Made by a program: the position numbers and the translations under genes. Positions 26,801 through 34,715 of a DNA stretch of 64,000 bases are shown here, piece by piece; position 1 is the first letter of the stretch, and every line of letters starts with the position of its first letter. Source of the stretch: Larkinella punicea (GTDB lineage: Bacteria; Bacteroidota; Bacteroidia; Cytophagales; Spirosomataceae). The notes under the pieces were generated by a model. It did no database searches. It saw only the letters and a program-made list of their open reading frames with translations, and was not told where the DNA came from. The stretch lies in the NCBI RefSeq assembly GCF_003334855.1, contig NZ_QOWE01000005.1, positions 1 through 64,000 on the forward strand, given 5' to 3'.

Positions 26801-26974
26801 CAGGCCCTTCAGGTTGGCAGCGTGTATGTCTGCGGGGTGTCGGTGTGGGCCGATGGCGGCCTCGACGGGCAGGCTACCGGCCAGCAGACCCGCCAACCCG
26901 CAAGCTCCCAGGCGTGTTGCAGCAGCAACCTGCCCTGCTTTAGCAGAGAGGAATGAAGTAATCATGCATTTCAT
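23843..26974 (-). CDS. SusC/RagA-type TonB-linked outer-membrane transporter
   Basis: 1043 residues. After the signal sequence comes a carboxypeptidase-regulatory-like beta domain (V-S-G-Q-I-L-T-A-E-D-N-T-P-L-P-G-V-N near 78), then the plug (V-V-V-G-Y-G-T-Q-K-K-S near 158, and the family signature S-A-T-A-I-Y-G-S-R-G-S-N-G-V near 261), then a 22-strand barrel ending in F. It imports glycans with energy from TonB, capped by SusD. The glycan cannot be told from the sequence. The FecR gene lies 45 bp upstream on the same strand. No STN domain is evident at the N-terminus, so direct signalling to FecR by the classical route is doubtful. Confidence 0.96.
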   Translation of the reverse strand: MKCMITSFLSAKAGQVAAATRLGACGLAGLLAGSLPVEAAIGPHRHPADIHAANLKGLPMANLKPGEITDPALQERTVSGQILTAEDNTPLPGVNIAVKGSTRGTTSDAEGKFRIAVPDNNSVLVFSSVGFLSQEVTVGAQSTINLKLAVDQRTLNEVVVVGYGTQKKSQLTGAISSVGAKEIAELPITNARQALQGRAAGVDVVQSSSKPGTGPVVRIRGRRSINASNDPLYVVDGIPLAGGIDDINPYDIASMEVLKDASATAIYGSRGSNGVVLITTKRGKPGKTVVSYDGYYGLSDRLGNIDVFNGAEFAEYKRESRRAANQYTTDEKLFEPIEMDGILNNRSTDYQSYLMQQGHIQSHQIGVQGGNEKTQFSISGNYFKDVGVVKNQDFTRYTFRVNLDHQVSKKIKVGISTLGVYSTRNGENFNPLGGAYAENPLGKPYDDNGNLIFLPTSDGLRTNPIAEVIPGAQIDLTKRMRIFNSIFGEWNIIDGLKYRVNFGPDLTNRRIGRFVGSQTNARRGADPTAFSFNEYQFNWTLENILTYSKRFNDIHNLNVTALHSIQKDDYETNTISVTGVPAETQEFYNLGQASLINSVGSEVRRWVLNSYMARVNYDYKEKYLLTLTARYDGSSRFGDNTKYGFFPSAAIGWNLSNEEFLKSVRWIDQLKLRASYGSIGSTAIDPYQTQAQLARTAYAFGSGGAFGYRPFTIGNPDLKWESTTNSNIGLDFSLFSGRISGALEYYRADTRDLLLFDQLPLTSGFDRVLRNVGKTRNQGIELTLSTVNVDAPGGFRWTTDFQFTRNRESILELFNGKVDDVGNSRFIGQPLTAYFDYKKIGIWQTNEADEAKRYQSAVGQIKIQDTNNDGKIDPADRVILGSQVPKFSLGLTNRFEYKGFDLSFFVFARVGYMFRSIFHQDFLTLAGRYNTLDVDYWTPNNPTNEFPQPNMNQEFPPFRSTLLYFDGSFVKIRNINFGYNVPAKLTEKLGIGSLRVFASVQQPFIFSEYRTKYKGIDSETDGDVNASQSPAVRQTTFGINLKF

Positions 26975-27019
26975 AATAGAGATTGGTTAATTAAACGTAT
27001 AGAAACAATAGAGATTGAA

Positions 27020-27862
27020 TTAGATTGAATAGATGACCGACGACGATTGCAGATCGGTATCGCTAAGGATATAAGATGTTTTGTTCTGAACCGTCACCGG
27101 TGTCGGGGCCGGAATTTCAACGGACTCACCGGGTTTCATTTCGATAATCTGCGGATCGTCGTTGCGCATCAGCTTTATTTTGCCGGCCGAAAGATCAACC
27201 CGCGTTCCTTTCTTTCGTTGAGAAACCGTGAAGAGGGTTCCCTGCGCTTCCACGGTTAGGGTGGTCGTGTGAACCCGAAACTTGCTGTCTTCACCGGAAC
27301 CGTAGCGTTGGGCAACGGTGAAAAAGGCTTCTCCTTCGAGCCAAACCGCCCTCGGCACTTCTTCCGACCAGACGCGGGCGTACCGAATCTGGCTGTTGCC
27401 GATCAGTTTTACCAGCGTTCCATCGGGCAGCTTCACCGTTTTGGCCACGCCAACCGGTGTCCGGACGGTTTCCATCGCATGTGACCACTGCGTCCAGAGA
27501 ACCCAGCCGATAAACAGCACGATGCCGGCCGCGGCACTCACCCAGCGGAAAATATACCAGTTTGTTACCCAACTTTGGATTTCGGGCTGCAGGGGTTGCA
27601 ACTCCGGCATTTCCTGAATCGATGACCGGATTCGCCCCCACAACGACATCACCTCCTCTCCTTCCATCGGCCGCGACGCCGGGCTTGAAGCCATGCGAAC
27701 CAGTTCGCGGGCGAAATCGACAACTTCCGTTTTGTAAGGATGGTGAGCCAGCCAACCCTCCCAGTACGCCGAAACCTCAGCGTCATCAGGATGTTGAACC
27801 CACCGAATGAATAATTCGTCAGCGGCTAACTCCTCGGCAGTATAGGCGGAGAAGTGTTTCAT
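27020..27862 (-). CDS. FecR-type anti-sigma factor
   Basis: 280 residues: an N-terminal cytoplasmic part (1-85), one transmembrane helix (about 100-122, F-R-W-V-S-A-A-A-G-I-V-L-F-I-G-W), then the periplasmic FecR domain with V-R-T-P-V-G-V-A-K-T-V-K-L-P-D-G-T-L-V-K-L near 134 and E-A-F-F-T-V near 177. Such proteins hold an ECF sigma factor inactive until the transporter is loaded. No sigma factor gene adjoins, which is unusual, because the pair is normally side by side. It should control susCD transcription, but the partner must be encoded elsewhere. Confidence 0.9.
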   Translation of the reverse strand: MKHFSAYTAEELAADELFIRWVQHPDDAEVSAYWEGWLAHHPYKTEVVDFARELVRMASSPASRPMEGEEVMSLWGRIRSSIQEMPELQPLQPEIQSWVTNWYIFRWVSAAAGIVLFIGWVLWTQWSHAMETVRTPVGVAKTVKLPDGTLVKLIGNSQIRYARVWSEEVPRAVWLEGEAFFTVAQRYGSGEDSKFRVHTTTLTVEAQGTLFTVSQRKKGTRVDLSAGKIKLMRNDDPQIIEMKPGESVEIPAPTPVTVQNKTSYILSDTDLQSSSVIYSI

Positions 27863-28099
27863 TTAGTATTTTTTGTAGATAAAGTTTACTATGCCATAAA
27901 AGAAGCGCATCCAAACGTTCTACTTGCCCTGCTTTGAAATTTGACGACAAGACTTTTTTACAAGCCTGCTTTTACCATACCCCGCCCCATTAGTGGCTTA
28001 AAACCGCACAGAAAAGCGATTTCCGGGAAATATACCTAAGTACATTTCCCGGAAACGTAAAATAAATAAACCGGTGAACCGGCGATTTGGGAAGAAAAT

Positions 28100-28957
28100 T
28101 TACGGAAGAAAATACGGACAATCGGCGGCTGGATCAACCAGATTCATAACCACAACGTGGCCAACCCGCTGGTAGCCCGGCATTTTGGAGCAGGGGCCAT
28201 AGTCCGCCCGCGTCGCCAGTCCGACGCCCAGAAAACCTTCGCTGCCGACGGCCCCCCGGTTGTTCTGAAACCCTTTTCCGCCGGACGCATCTTTGTCCTG
28301 AATCAGCAACGTTTCCCGATGCCCCCAGGCCACGACGGCATCCTGGTAGAGCCAGGAGAAAATGGCTTGCTCCACGATGAAAGCCGGTAGCTCCAGAACC
28401 GGTTTATCGCTGGAATAGTAGCAAAACATGTAGATATTCTCGGCCCGCGACATAAACTCGTAGCATTTCCCGCTAAACACCGTCTGGGCGTTGATGCGTT
28501 GCAGGGCCGTCCGGCCATCCCGGCTGGTGTGCCCAAAAAAGTTGTGCGTGGTCATGTCCGCAGCGTGGGCCTGGGCCACGGCGTTCAGGTGGGTTTCCAG
28601 GGCTTCGAGCGGCAGACCGAGTGCTTTTTCGGTACCATACTTCACATCCGCCCGCGCTTTTCGCTCCCCATTCGTTAGCCACAACGCCCGTTCTGCCGGG
28701 GATAGTTTGGTGTAATTTTCCGGTAAAGACAGCGTTCCCAGGCTATTGGCGGGCAGTTTCATCTGCTTTTCCTCCTGCCGACGGGCATAGTTGAAGGCAT
28801 TCACAACCTGAGCCGGTGTGTCGAAAACCGGAAAACCGTTGGGCGCACTGGTGTACGTCGGCTCCTTTGGTAATTTCACATCCGCCTTCAGGTTTTTCGG
28901 TGCCTGACCGAACGCTAAACCGGAAATCAACAGAAGGGCACTGGTAAGTTGTCGCAT
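28100..28957 (-). CDS. Secreted CAP-domain protein
   Basis: 285 residues from the Met at 28955-28957, which gives a good signal peptide (MRQLTSALLLISGLAFGQ). A Met seven codons earlier is in frame. The CAP (SCP/PR1) fold is shown by L-N-A-V-A-Q-A-H-A-A-D-M near 144, F-F-G-H-T-S-R-D-G-R near 160, R-A-E-N-I-Y near 190 and W-L-Y-Q-D-A-V-V-A-W-G-H-R-E-T near 222. The paired His and Glu residues form the CAP cavity. The function of bacterial CAP proteins is generally unknown. Its upstream neighbour at 29066-30493 is a longer paralogue, so the two arose by tandem duplication. It lacks the sorting domain of that paralogue. Confidence 0.88.
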   Translation of the reverse strand: MRQLTSALLLISGLAFGQAPKNLKADVKLPKEPTYTSAPNGFPVFDTPAQVVNAFNYARRQEEKQMKLPANSLGTLSLPENYTKLSPAERALWLTNGERKARADVKYGTEKALGLPLEALETHLNAVAQAHAADMTTHNFFGHTSRDGRTALQRINAQTVFSGKCYEFMSRAENIYMFCYYSSDKPVLELPAFIVEQAIFSWLYQDAVVAWGHRETLLIQDKDASGGKGFQNNRGAVGSEGFLGVGLATRADYGPCSKMPGYQRVGHVVVMNLVDPAADCPYFLP

Positions 28958-29065
28958 CAAAAGGGCGTTAGTTGCCAACCCGGGTCACCTGCACCGTTGC
29001 GAAAAATACGGAACGAACGCAAACAACCCAATAGTTTGCCGTTGTGATTTCGAAAGACCCGGTTT

Positions 29066-30493
29066 TTAGTGGCCCACCAGCAGCCGCAATACGTTCTGCA
29101 CCCGGCCCTTTGCATCCCGCACCTTCACCCAATACAGTCCGGGTGCCAGCACCTGACGCGGTATGACCGATGTGGAAGCGTCCCCTGCCACTGCCCGAAC
29201 CGGTAGTTCGATCCCTACCGTGTTGACTAGTTGAATACGGAGTTCATCCGACCCCGAAGCCACCAGCGTAAACCGCCCGTCGGCACTGGGATTGGGAAAG
29301 AGGTAAACATCCCGGTCTGTCGATTCAATGTTGACGGCTACGAGTTTCGAGAGTTCCGTGCGACCATTGGCGTCGATCTGCCGCAAGCGGTAGTAATACG
29401 TCTGGCCCGGTATCACGTCCTCATCCGTCCAACCATACGTGTTGGTTTCCGAACTCGTCCCGTTTCCGCGAACAAACCCGATTTTCTCAAACGATTGGGC
29501 ATCCCGGCTTTTCAGGACATCGAACCCCAGGCTCCCCTGCTCCCAACCGGTCGACCAGCCCATCACGGCTTTTCCCTGACGGGAAGCCCCTGAAAAATAG
29601 AGCAGATGGACGGGAAGGGCATCCGTCGTGTTGAATGTACAGCTTGCATCGGCTGTCGGGTCGGCAATGTTCATCACCACGACGTGCCCGGCAAAGCTAC
29701 CCGAGCAAGATGCCGAATAGGATCCAACGGGTGTCGATGCAATTCCAATACCCAGAAAACCTTCGCTGGAAGCACTTCCGTGGTCGTTAACGTAACCCTG
29801 AAGGGGTGGAGAGGTGTAAATATCCGTGTTTTGAATCAGAACGGCTTTGCGGTGTCCCCACCCGGCGGCCGTGTCGCGATAGAGCCAGTTGAAAATGGCT
29901 TGTTCTACCAAAAAAGTGGGCGTAGAGGGGCTACTGGTACAGGCAACATAAATATTTTCGGAATAGCCCATTCCTGACAGGCAGCTTGCCGGATACGTGG
30001 CCTCCACCCGATCGAAAGGGCCTGACCCGCCAGCGCCGGTGTGGGAGAACACGTTGTTAGCCACCATAAAAGCAGCGTGCGTCTGAGCCGTATTGATCAG
30101 CGCGCTTTCGGTTGCTTCCATCGGTAAGCCCAGAACCGCCGTTGTTCCGGGATACGTAACCCCGCTCCGGGCGATCCGTTCCTGATTGATGAGATACAAC
30201 GCCCGATCATTGGGCGAAAAAGTGGCATAATTAGCTGGTAACGTCAAGTTCCCCAGGCTATTGGCGGGCAACCCCAACTGGGTTTCTTCGGCCCGTCGCG
30301 CCGTATTGAAAGCCGCAATAATCTGGACCGTACTTGAAAAAAAAGCCGAGGGGCCAAAATCCGTTTCGGTCGGTGCAGTTAACGTAATATTCGTCGTCAG
30401 GTTCGTCGGGGATTGGGCGTTGCCGTTCAGGAAGAAAAGCGAAAAAAGGAGGATAACACAAAGGCGATTCAGAGCGGGTAAGATTGTCGTCAT
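29066..30493 (-). CDS. CAP-domain protein with T9SS C-terminal sorting domain
   Basis: 475 residues from the Met at 30491-30493; the open frame begins eight codons earlier. A signal peptide ends near N-G-N-A-Q. The CAP domain covers about 45-300 with L-I-N-T-A-Q-T-H-A-A-F-M, F-S-H-T-G and W-L-Y-R-D-T-A-A-G-W-G-H-R-K-A. A linker follows starting L-P-V-H-L-L-Y-F-S-G-A, then a fibronectin-like stretch with Y-Y-Y-R-L-R-Q-I-D-A-N-G. The end is a type A sorting domain (L-F-P-N-P-S-A-D-G-R-F...G-L-Y-W-V-K-V). The protein should leave the cell by type IX secretion and be anchored or released outside. Confidence 0.9.
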   Translation of the reverse strand: MTTILPALNRLCVILLFSLFFLNGNAQSPTNLTTNITLTAPTETDFGPSAFFSSTVQIIAAFNTARRAEETQLGLPANSLGNLTLPANYATFSPNDRALYLINQERIARSGVTYPGTTAVLGLPMEATESALINTAQTHAAFMVANNVFSHTGAGGSGPFDRVEATYPASCLSGMGYSENIYVACTSSPSTPTFLVEQAIFNWLYRDTAAGWGHRKAVLIQNTDIYTSPPLQGYVNDHGSASSEGFLGIGIASTPVGSYSASCSGSFAGHVVVMNIADPTADASCTFNTTDALPVHLLYFSGASRQGKAVMGWSTGWEQGSLGFDVLKSRDAQSFEKIGFVRGNGTSSETNTYGWTDEDVIPGQTYYYRLRQIDANGRTELSKLVAVNIESTDRDVYLFPNPSADGRFTLVASGSDELRIQLVNTVGIELPVRAVAGDASTSVIPRQVLAPGLYWVKVRDAKGRVQNVLRLLVGH

Positions 30494-30772
30494 AAAAGTC
30501 GGAATTTCGGCGAACACCGAAGAAATGTCTGACTTCCGGATGTTCCTTTTATTGAGACGGTTAGGGCTAAGTTTAGTAACAAATTCCGCCGAAAATTTTT
30601 ACTTATTCTGCATTGGCGTCTTCATTCGAGCCTTTACCCCGTTTTTCTGATCTTTCAAAACCCATTTCGGGAAATTCTGCTGCTTTTTCGCTAAGAATTT
30701 CCACATTAACTACAATTATTTCAAAAACAAATACTATTTTACACCTTTACTACCCAGCCAATCTATACTGAT

Positions 30773-32452
30773 ATGAACACGTTACGCTCTGATTTCCAGA
30801 AAGGGCAGACGCTGCTTGACTATTTTTATTATTGGGAAAAACAACAACCCAAAAAAGTCTACCTGCGGCAACCCGAAGGCGACCGATACCGCGACTACAC
30901 CTGGCGCGATGTTGGAAAACAGGCACGGACGCTGGCGACGTACCTGAATTCGCTGGGCTTACCCCCGAAGAGTAACATTGGTCTCGTATCTAAAAATTGC
31001 GCGCACTGGATTATTGCCGATCTGGCGATTCTGCTCAGCGGCCACGTTTCCGTTCCTTTCTACCCGACCCTGACGGCCAGCCAATTGCATCAAGTGCTGG
31101 AACACAGCGGTTGCGCGGTCTTGTTTGTCGGAAAACTGGATCAATGGCCGGCCATGAAACCGGGTGTCCCCGAAACCGTCCACTGCATCGATTTACCGGG
31201 TTACACCACCGATCCGGACCACGTCCAGTGGAATACAATTCTGACCCGTTATGAGCCCATGACGGACAATCCGCAGCCGCATTCCGAGGATTTATTTACG
31301 ATCATTTACACCTCCGGAACAACGGGCAGCCCCAAAGGCGTCATGATGCCATATCAAGCGATGATCAGTGCCATCGACGCGACCAAACCGCTGATGTGCG
31401 TCGACGTACCGGATTCCCGTTTCTTTTCGTATTTGCCCCTTTGTCACGTAGCCGAGCGGAACCTCGTCGAAGCCCTCAGCCTCATCACGGGCGGTACGGT
31501 TTATTTTGTGGAATCGATGGCGACGTTTGCCAACAATCTGGCGGCTGCGCGCCCGACGCACTTCCTGGGTGTTCCCCGCATCTGGCTGAAATTTCAGCAG
31601 ACAATCCTCGCTACGCTTCCACAGCAAAAACTCGATCGGCTGCTCAAAATTCCGGTGATTTCCGGTTTGATCAAACGCAAACTCCGCATGGCCCTCGGCC
31701 TTAATGACGTCCGGCTGATTCTGACCGGCGCGGCCCCCACGCCGGTTGCCATCATCCGGTGGTTCCGGGAATTGGGCATCACGATTCAGGAAGCCTACGG
31801 CATGACCGAAAACCTGGGCGTGGTGTCGGTGATGCCACCTGCTGCGATCAAAGACGGCACCGTGGGAATGCTCTACAACGGTATTCAGGTAAAATTCGAC
31901 CCCATCACGGGCGAGCTCATGACCCGCTCCGACTGGACAATGCGCGGCTATTTCCGGGAGCCGGAGATGACCGCAGCGACCCTCGATGCCGATGGCTGGC
32001 TCCATACCGGCGACGTGGGCACACTGGACGACGACGGTTTTTTAGCCATTACGGGCCGGGTGAAGGAGATTTACAAAACCACCAAGGGCGAATACGTGGC
32101 ACCGGCGCAGATTGAAACCGGTTTTGCGGAGAACAATTTCGTGGACCAAATCTGCGTTGCCGTTCAGCAATTACCGCAACCGATCGCGCTGATTGTGTTG
32201 TCGGAAACGGGTCTCAAAGCGGATAAGACACAGGTTTCACAAAGTCTGGAGGAGACGCTTAACACGCTGAATCCCAACCTGCACACCTATCAGCGCGTCA
32301 AAAAAGCCGTGATCGTGAAAGAGCCGTGGACGGTTGACAACGACCTGATGACGCCTTCCCTGAAAATAAAGCGCAAAATGATCGAATCCCGGTATGAACC
32401 CCACCTCCAACCCTGGTTTGAACGGGAGGAGACGGTGATCTGGGAGAAATAA
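30773..32452 (+). CDS. Long-chain acyl-CoA synthetase-like AMP-binding protein
   Basis: 559 residues of the adenylate-forming family. The AMP-binding P-loop I-I-Y-T-S-G-T-T-G-S-P-K-G-V is near 175. Y-L-P-L-C-H-V-A-E-R, E-A-Y-G-M-T-E-N near 340, the hinge region G-D-V-G-T-L-D-D-D-G-F near 421 and the catalytic Lys in the C-terminal lobe (K-I-K-R-K) are in order. The layout matches the FadD/long-chain branch; the fatty-acid chain length is not readable. It would activate free fatty acids as CoA thioesters at the inner membrane. Alone on its strand, with a 31-bp perfect palindrome and a strong terminator straight after the stop. Confidence 0.92.
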   Translation: MNTLRSDFQKGQTLLDYFYYWEKQQPKKVYLRQPEGDRYRDYTWRDVGKQARTLATYLNSLGLPPKSNIGLVSKNCAHWIIADLAILLSGHVSVPFYPTLTASQLHQVLEHSGCAVLFVGKLDQWPAMKPGVPETVHCIDLPGYTTDPDHVQWNTILTRYEPMTDNPQPHSEDLFTIIYTSGTTGSPKGVMMPYQAMISAIDATKPLMCVDVPDSRFFSYLPLCHVAERNLVEALSLITGGTVYFVESMATFANNLAAARPTHFLGVPRIWLKFQQTILATLPQQKLDRLLKIPVISGLIKRKLRMALGLNDVRLILTGAAPTPVAIIRWFRELGITIQEAYGMTENLGVVSVMPPAAIKDGTVGMLYNGIQVKFDPITGELMTRSDWTMRGYFREPEMTAATLDADGWLHTGDVGTLDDDGFLAITGRVKEIYKTTKGEYVAPAQIETGFAENNFVDQICVAVQQLPQPIALIVLSETGLKADKTQVSQSLEETLNTLNPNLHTYQRVKKAVIVKEPWTVDNDLMTPSLKIKRKMIESRYEPHLQPWFEREETVIWEK

Positions 32453-32526
32453 TGATGAGTTATGAATGATGAACGATGAATGTCATGCGTCAGCCCATTC
32501 ATCGTTCATCATTCATAACTCATCAT
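32452..32526. repeat. Perfect 31-bp inverted repeat after the acyl-CoA synthetase gene
   Basis: Arms 32452-32482 and 32496-32526 are exact complements (ATGATGAGTTATGAATGATG...). The loop is 13 nt. The left arm begins in the stop codon. Confidence 0.9.
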
Positions 32527-32527
32527 C

Positions 32528-32574
32528 AAAAAAGGGACCGGTCAGGTTTTGAAAACCTGACCGGTCCCTTTTTT
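32528..32574. terminator. Bidirectional intrinsic terminator
   Basis: A stem of up to 23 bp, AAAAAAGGGACCGGTCAGG... (32528-32550) with its complement at 32552-32574, with T-runs on both strands. It serves the converging genes at 30773 and 32629. Confidence 0.9.
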
Positions 32575-32628
32575 GAAATGACAAAGGTGGACGAGAATTA
32601 GTGAGTGGAAGCGGACAGGCCCGAGGGC

Positions 32629-33036
32629 TTAGTTCCGCGCCAGAACCACACGGCTCACTTGCGTTTGAATAGCGAATGACTGAGAAACTTTCTCTTTGCC
32701 ATAGGCTACTTCGATGACATATTTACCGTCCGCCAATTGCGAGAAATCGAAAACCCGACCCAGTTGTTCTTTTTTGGTCAACGTGCCGCTGTACAGCTTG
32801 TTGTTGGAGTCATCAGCAATCGACACGACGATTTTAGAATCGACCGGCTGGTTTACCGATACTTTGAATTTCAGGTTACCAACTTCCCGGATCGAAACCG
32901 GCGTTGCTTTTGTTTCGGCTTTCGGGCCGTCCAAAACACGAGCCTCTGCTGATGAAGGAGCAATGGCTACCAAAGTCGTTGCGGCCAGCATCGCCAAGCC
33001 CAACGTTACGCTATTATTGACAAAATTCGTTTTCAT
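32629..33036 (-). CDS. Secreted small beta-sandwich hypothetical protein
   Basis: 135 residues with a signal peptide of about 31 residues (ending S-S-A-E-A). The mature part has alternating beta strands: L-K-F-K-V-S-V-N-Q-P, K-I-V-V-S-I-A-D-D, K-L-Y-S-G-T-L-T-K-K, G-K-Y-V-I-E-V-A-Y-G, Q-S-F-A-I-Q-T. This resembles Ig-like domains of the DUF3244 type found in many Bacteroidota periplasmic proteins. No cysteine in the mature part. Function unknown. It has a long AT-rich upstream region, which suggests its own promoter control. Confidence 0.75.
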   Translation of the reverse strand: MKTNFVNNSVTLGLAMLAATTLVAIAPSSAEARVLDGPKAETKATPVSIREVGNLKFKVSVNQPVDSKIVVSIADDSNNKLYSGTLTKKEQLGRVFDFSQLADGKYVIEVAYGKEKVSQSFAIQTQVSRVVLARN

Positions 33037-33490
33037 AATTTTCTACAGGTTGTATTCGAACTAGGTTGTATTCAGACTTGATATAGTACAATAAACTAAA
33101 TGCTTACCCTACTGAACCCTTGTCAACTCCTTTGTTGATACAAATTTATACAACATTGAATACAAGTCAATTACCTAATTGTTAATAATCGAAAAGTTGT
33201 TTATAATTTGAAGGTTAAACTTAGAAAAATCTAATACTTTACGGTTGTTTACTACTAATACTTTAAATAGTGAAATGTCCATTTTCCCGGATAAATACCA
33301 GCTTTTATAAAATAGTACAATTCATTCCTGTGGTAATGAAAAAAGCCCCAAACGCGTGGTCCGGAGCTTTTTCCATTTTTTCAGTTTCAGGCCGAAAATT
33401 ATCTTATTTTATCATAAACAAAGCCAATTCTACCAATTTTGGTGGTAAAATAAAGTTAGAAATCTTTATCCGGTACCTTTTCTTCAAAAA
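33037..33490. other. AT-rich intergenic region, about 450 bp
   Basis: Divergent side of the gene at 32629 and downstream side of the gene at 33491. It contains a weak hairpin (33339-33373) and A/T-rich tracts. I see no convincing gene or RNA in it. Confidence 0.6.
33339..33373 (-). terminator. Probable terminator of the nucleotidyltransferase gene
   Basis: On the minus strand GGAAAAAGCTCC...GGGGCTTTTTTC, a stem with one mismatch followed by T's, about 120 bp past the stop codon at 33491. Confidence 0.5.
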
Positions 33491-34402
33491 CTACCATAAT
33501 CTTTCGGGGTACTTTCCTTCTTCGTGCAGCCGTTTGAATGACGCCTGTACCAGCGGTTTGTCATCCGGGTAGGTAACGCCAAACCATTCCGACTGACTGC
33601 GAAATACTTGACACTGACCTTGGTTCCGCTGGATGAGATTGGTCATAATGGTCGGGATGTAAAACTCGGCTTTGGGTGCGTTGTAATTCGCGTGGGCATA
33701 ATCGGCAAACTGTTCTTCAACCAAAGGAAAAACCGCCGGCTTGAAACCCCAGAAATTCATCGAAACCGGCGTGTCGGGTGCCAGCACCGTCAGGCCGTCC
33801 GCTTCTTCAAACACAATCTGACCCGCGTCGTCTCCCTCACTTTGCCGGTAGATTTTGGTCCGTTCGATTACCGACGACAGGGTTTCATCGGCATTGAGGT
33901 CGCAAACACCCCGCGAAACAGAGCCATAATCCGACAGTGTGTTCTGAACTTCATAGCCCACGAGGGCGTGCATTTTATCGTCGGTGTTGTTCACCAGAAA
34001 GTCGGCCAGAATCCGAAACGCTTCCTGCCCGTAGAAATCGTCGGCATTGATGACCGCAAACGGCGTGTCGGTTTGCTTCCAGGCGCAGAGCATGGCGTGA
34101 CCCGTTCCCCACGGTTTGGTCCGCTGGATGGTGCCCAATTCTTCCGGCACGTAGGAGTCCAGAGCCTGGATCGCAAAATCCACCTCGATTTTACCGGCTA
34201 GTTTCGGCAGAAAGATCTCTTCAAAATCCTTCCGCAATTCTTCGCGAATGATGAATACGACTTTGCCAAAACCGGCCCGAATGGCATCATACAAGGAATA
34301 GTCGATGATCGTCTCACCGTTCGGACCGAATTGATCCAGTTGTTTGATTCCACCGTAGCGGCTGCCAATACCGGCGGCCAAAATCAGGAGCGTGGGTTGC
34401 AT
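33491..34402 (-). CDS. Sugar nucleotidyltransferase
   Basis: 303 residues. The NTP-transferase signature L-I-L-A-A-G-I-G-S-R-Y-G-G-I-K-Q near 6 binds the nucleotide, and F-A-V-I-N-A-D-D-F-Y-G near 113 supplies the metal-binding Asp. It resembles the GlmU/UGPase-like group that joins a sugar-1-phosphate to UTP or dTTP, or works as a sensing relative. The sugar is not readable. Cytoplasmic. A CCCCTAAA element (34427-34510) lies just before its start, so the promoter must be within or beyond that repeat. No linked sugar genes. Confidence 0.85.
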   Translation of the reverse strand: MQPTLLILAAGIGSRYGGIKQLDQFGPNGETIIDYSLYDAIRAGFGKVVFIIREELRKDFEEIFLPKLAGKIEVDFAIQALDSYVPEELGTIQRTKPWGTGHAMLCAWKQTDTPFAVINADDFYGQEAFRILADFLVNNTDDKMHALVGYEVQNTLSDYGSVSRGVCDLNADETLSSVIERTKIYRQSEGDDAGQIVFEEADGLTVLAPDTPVSMNFWGFKPAVFPLVEEQFADYAHANYNAPKAEFYIPTIMTNLIQRNQGQCQVFRSQSEWFGVTYPDDKPLVQASFKRLHEEGKYPERLW

Positions 34403-34715
34403 CAGGTTTATGGAGTTGAATGTTAAGCCCCCAACCGTGCGACGGTCCGACCCCTAAAAGGGGGCTATTTAAATCCGGATTTTTAGAGCCCCCTTTAGGG
34501 GGTTGGGGGTAATCGCGGGCAAAAATAAGGAAATGCTGATTGCTCCCTACACAGGTTCGTATTAAATGCACTTTATGGACTGTAAATCCATAAAATCAAT
34601 TTATAAGAAAATTATTTCATGAAATTGTTCAATATATTTCAATAATAGCGTTATAATTGTAAGCAAAACAATAGTTAGTAAAACAAGTATTATTCAGTAG
34701 ATTTCATCAACGCCC
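34403..34715. other. Intergenic region with repeat and AT-rich promoter zone
   Basis: The left third holds the inverted-repeat element at 34427-34510. The right part (34560-34715) is strongly AT-rich and probably carries the promoter of the aromatic catabolic genes. No exact TTG-N19-TAnnTTTG match was found there. Confidence 0.5.
34427..34510. repeat. CCCCTAAA-type inverted-repeat element
   Basis: ACCCCTAAAAGGGGGCT at 34450-34466 faces AGCCCCCTTTAGGGGGT at 34487-34503. An outer pair CCCCCAACC (34429-34437) and GGTTGGGGG (34501-34509) also matches. Confidence 0.65.
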
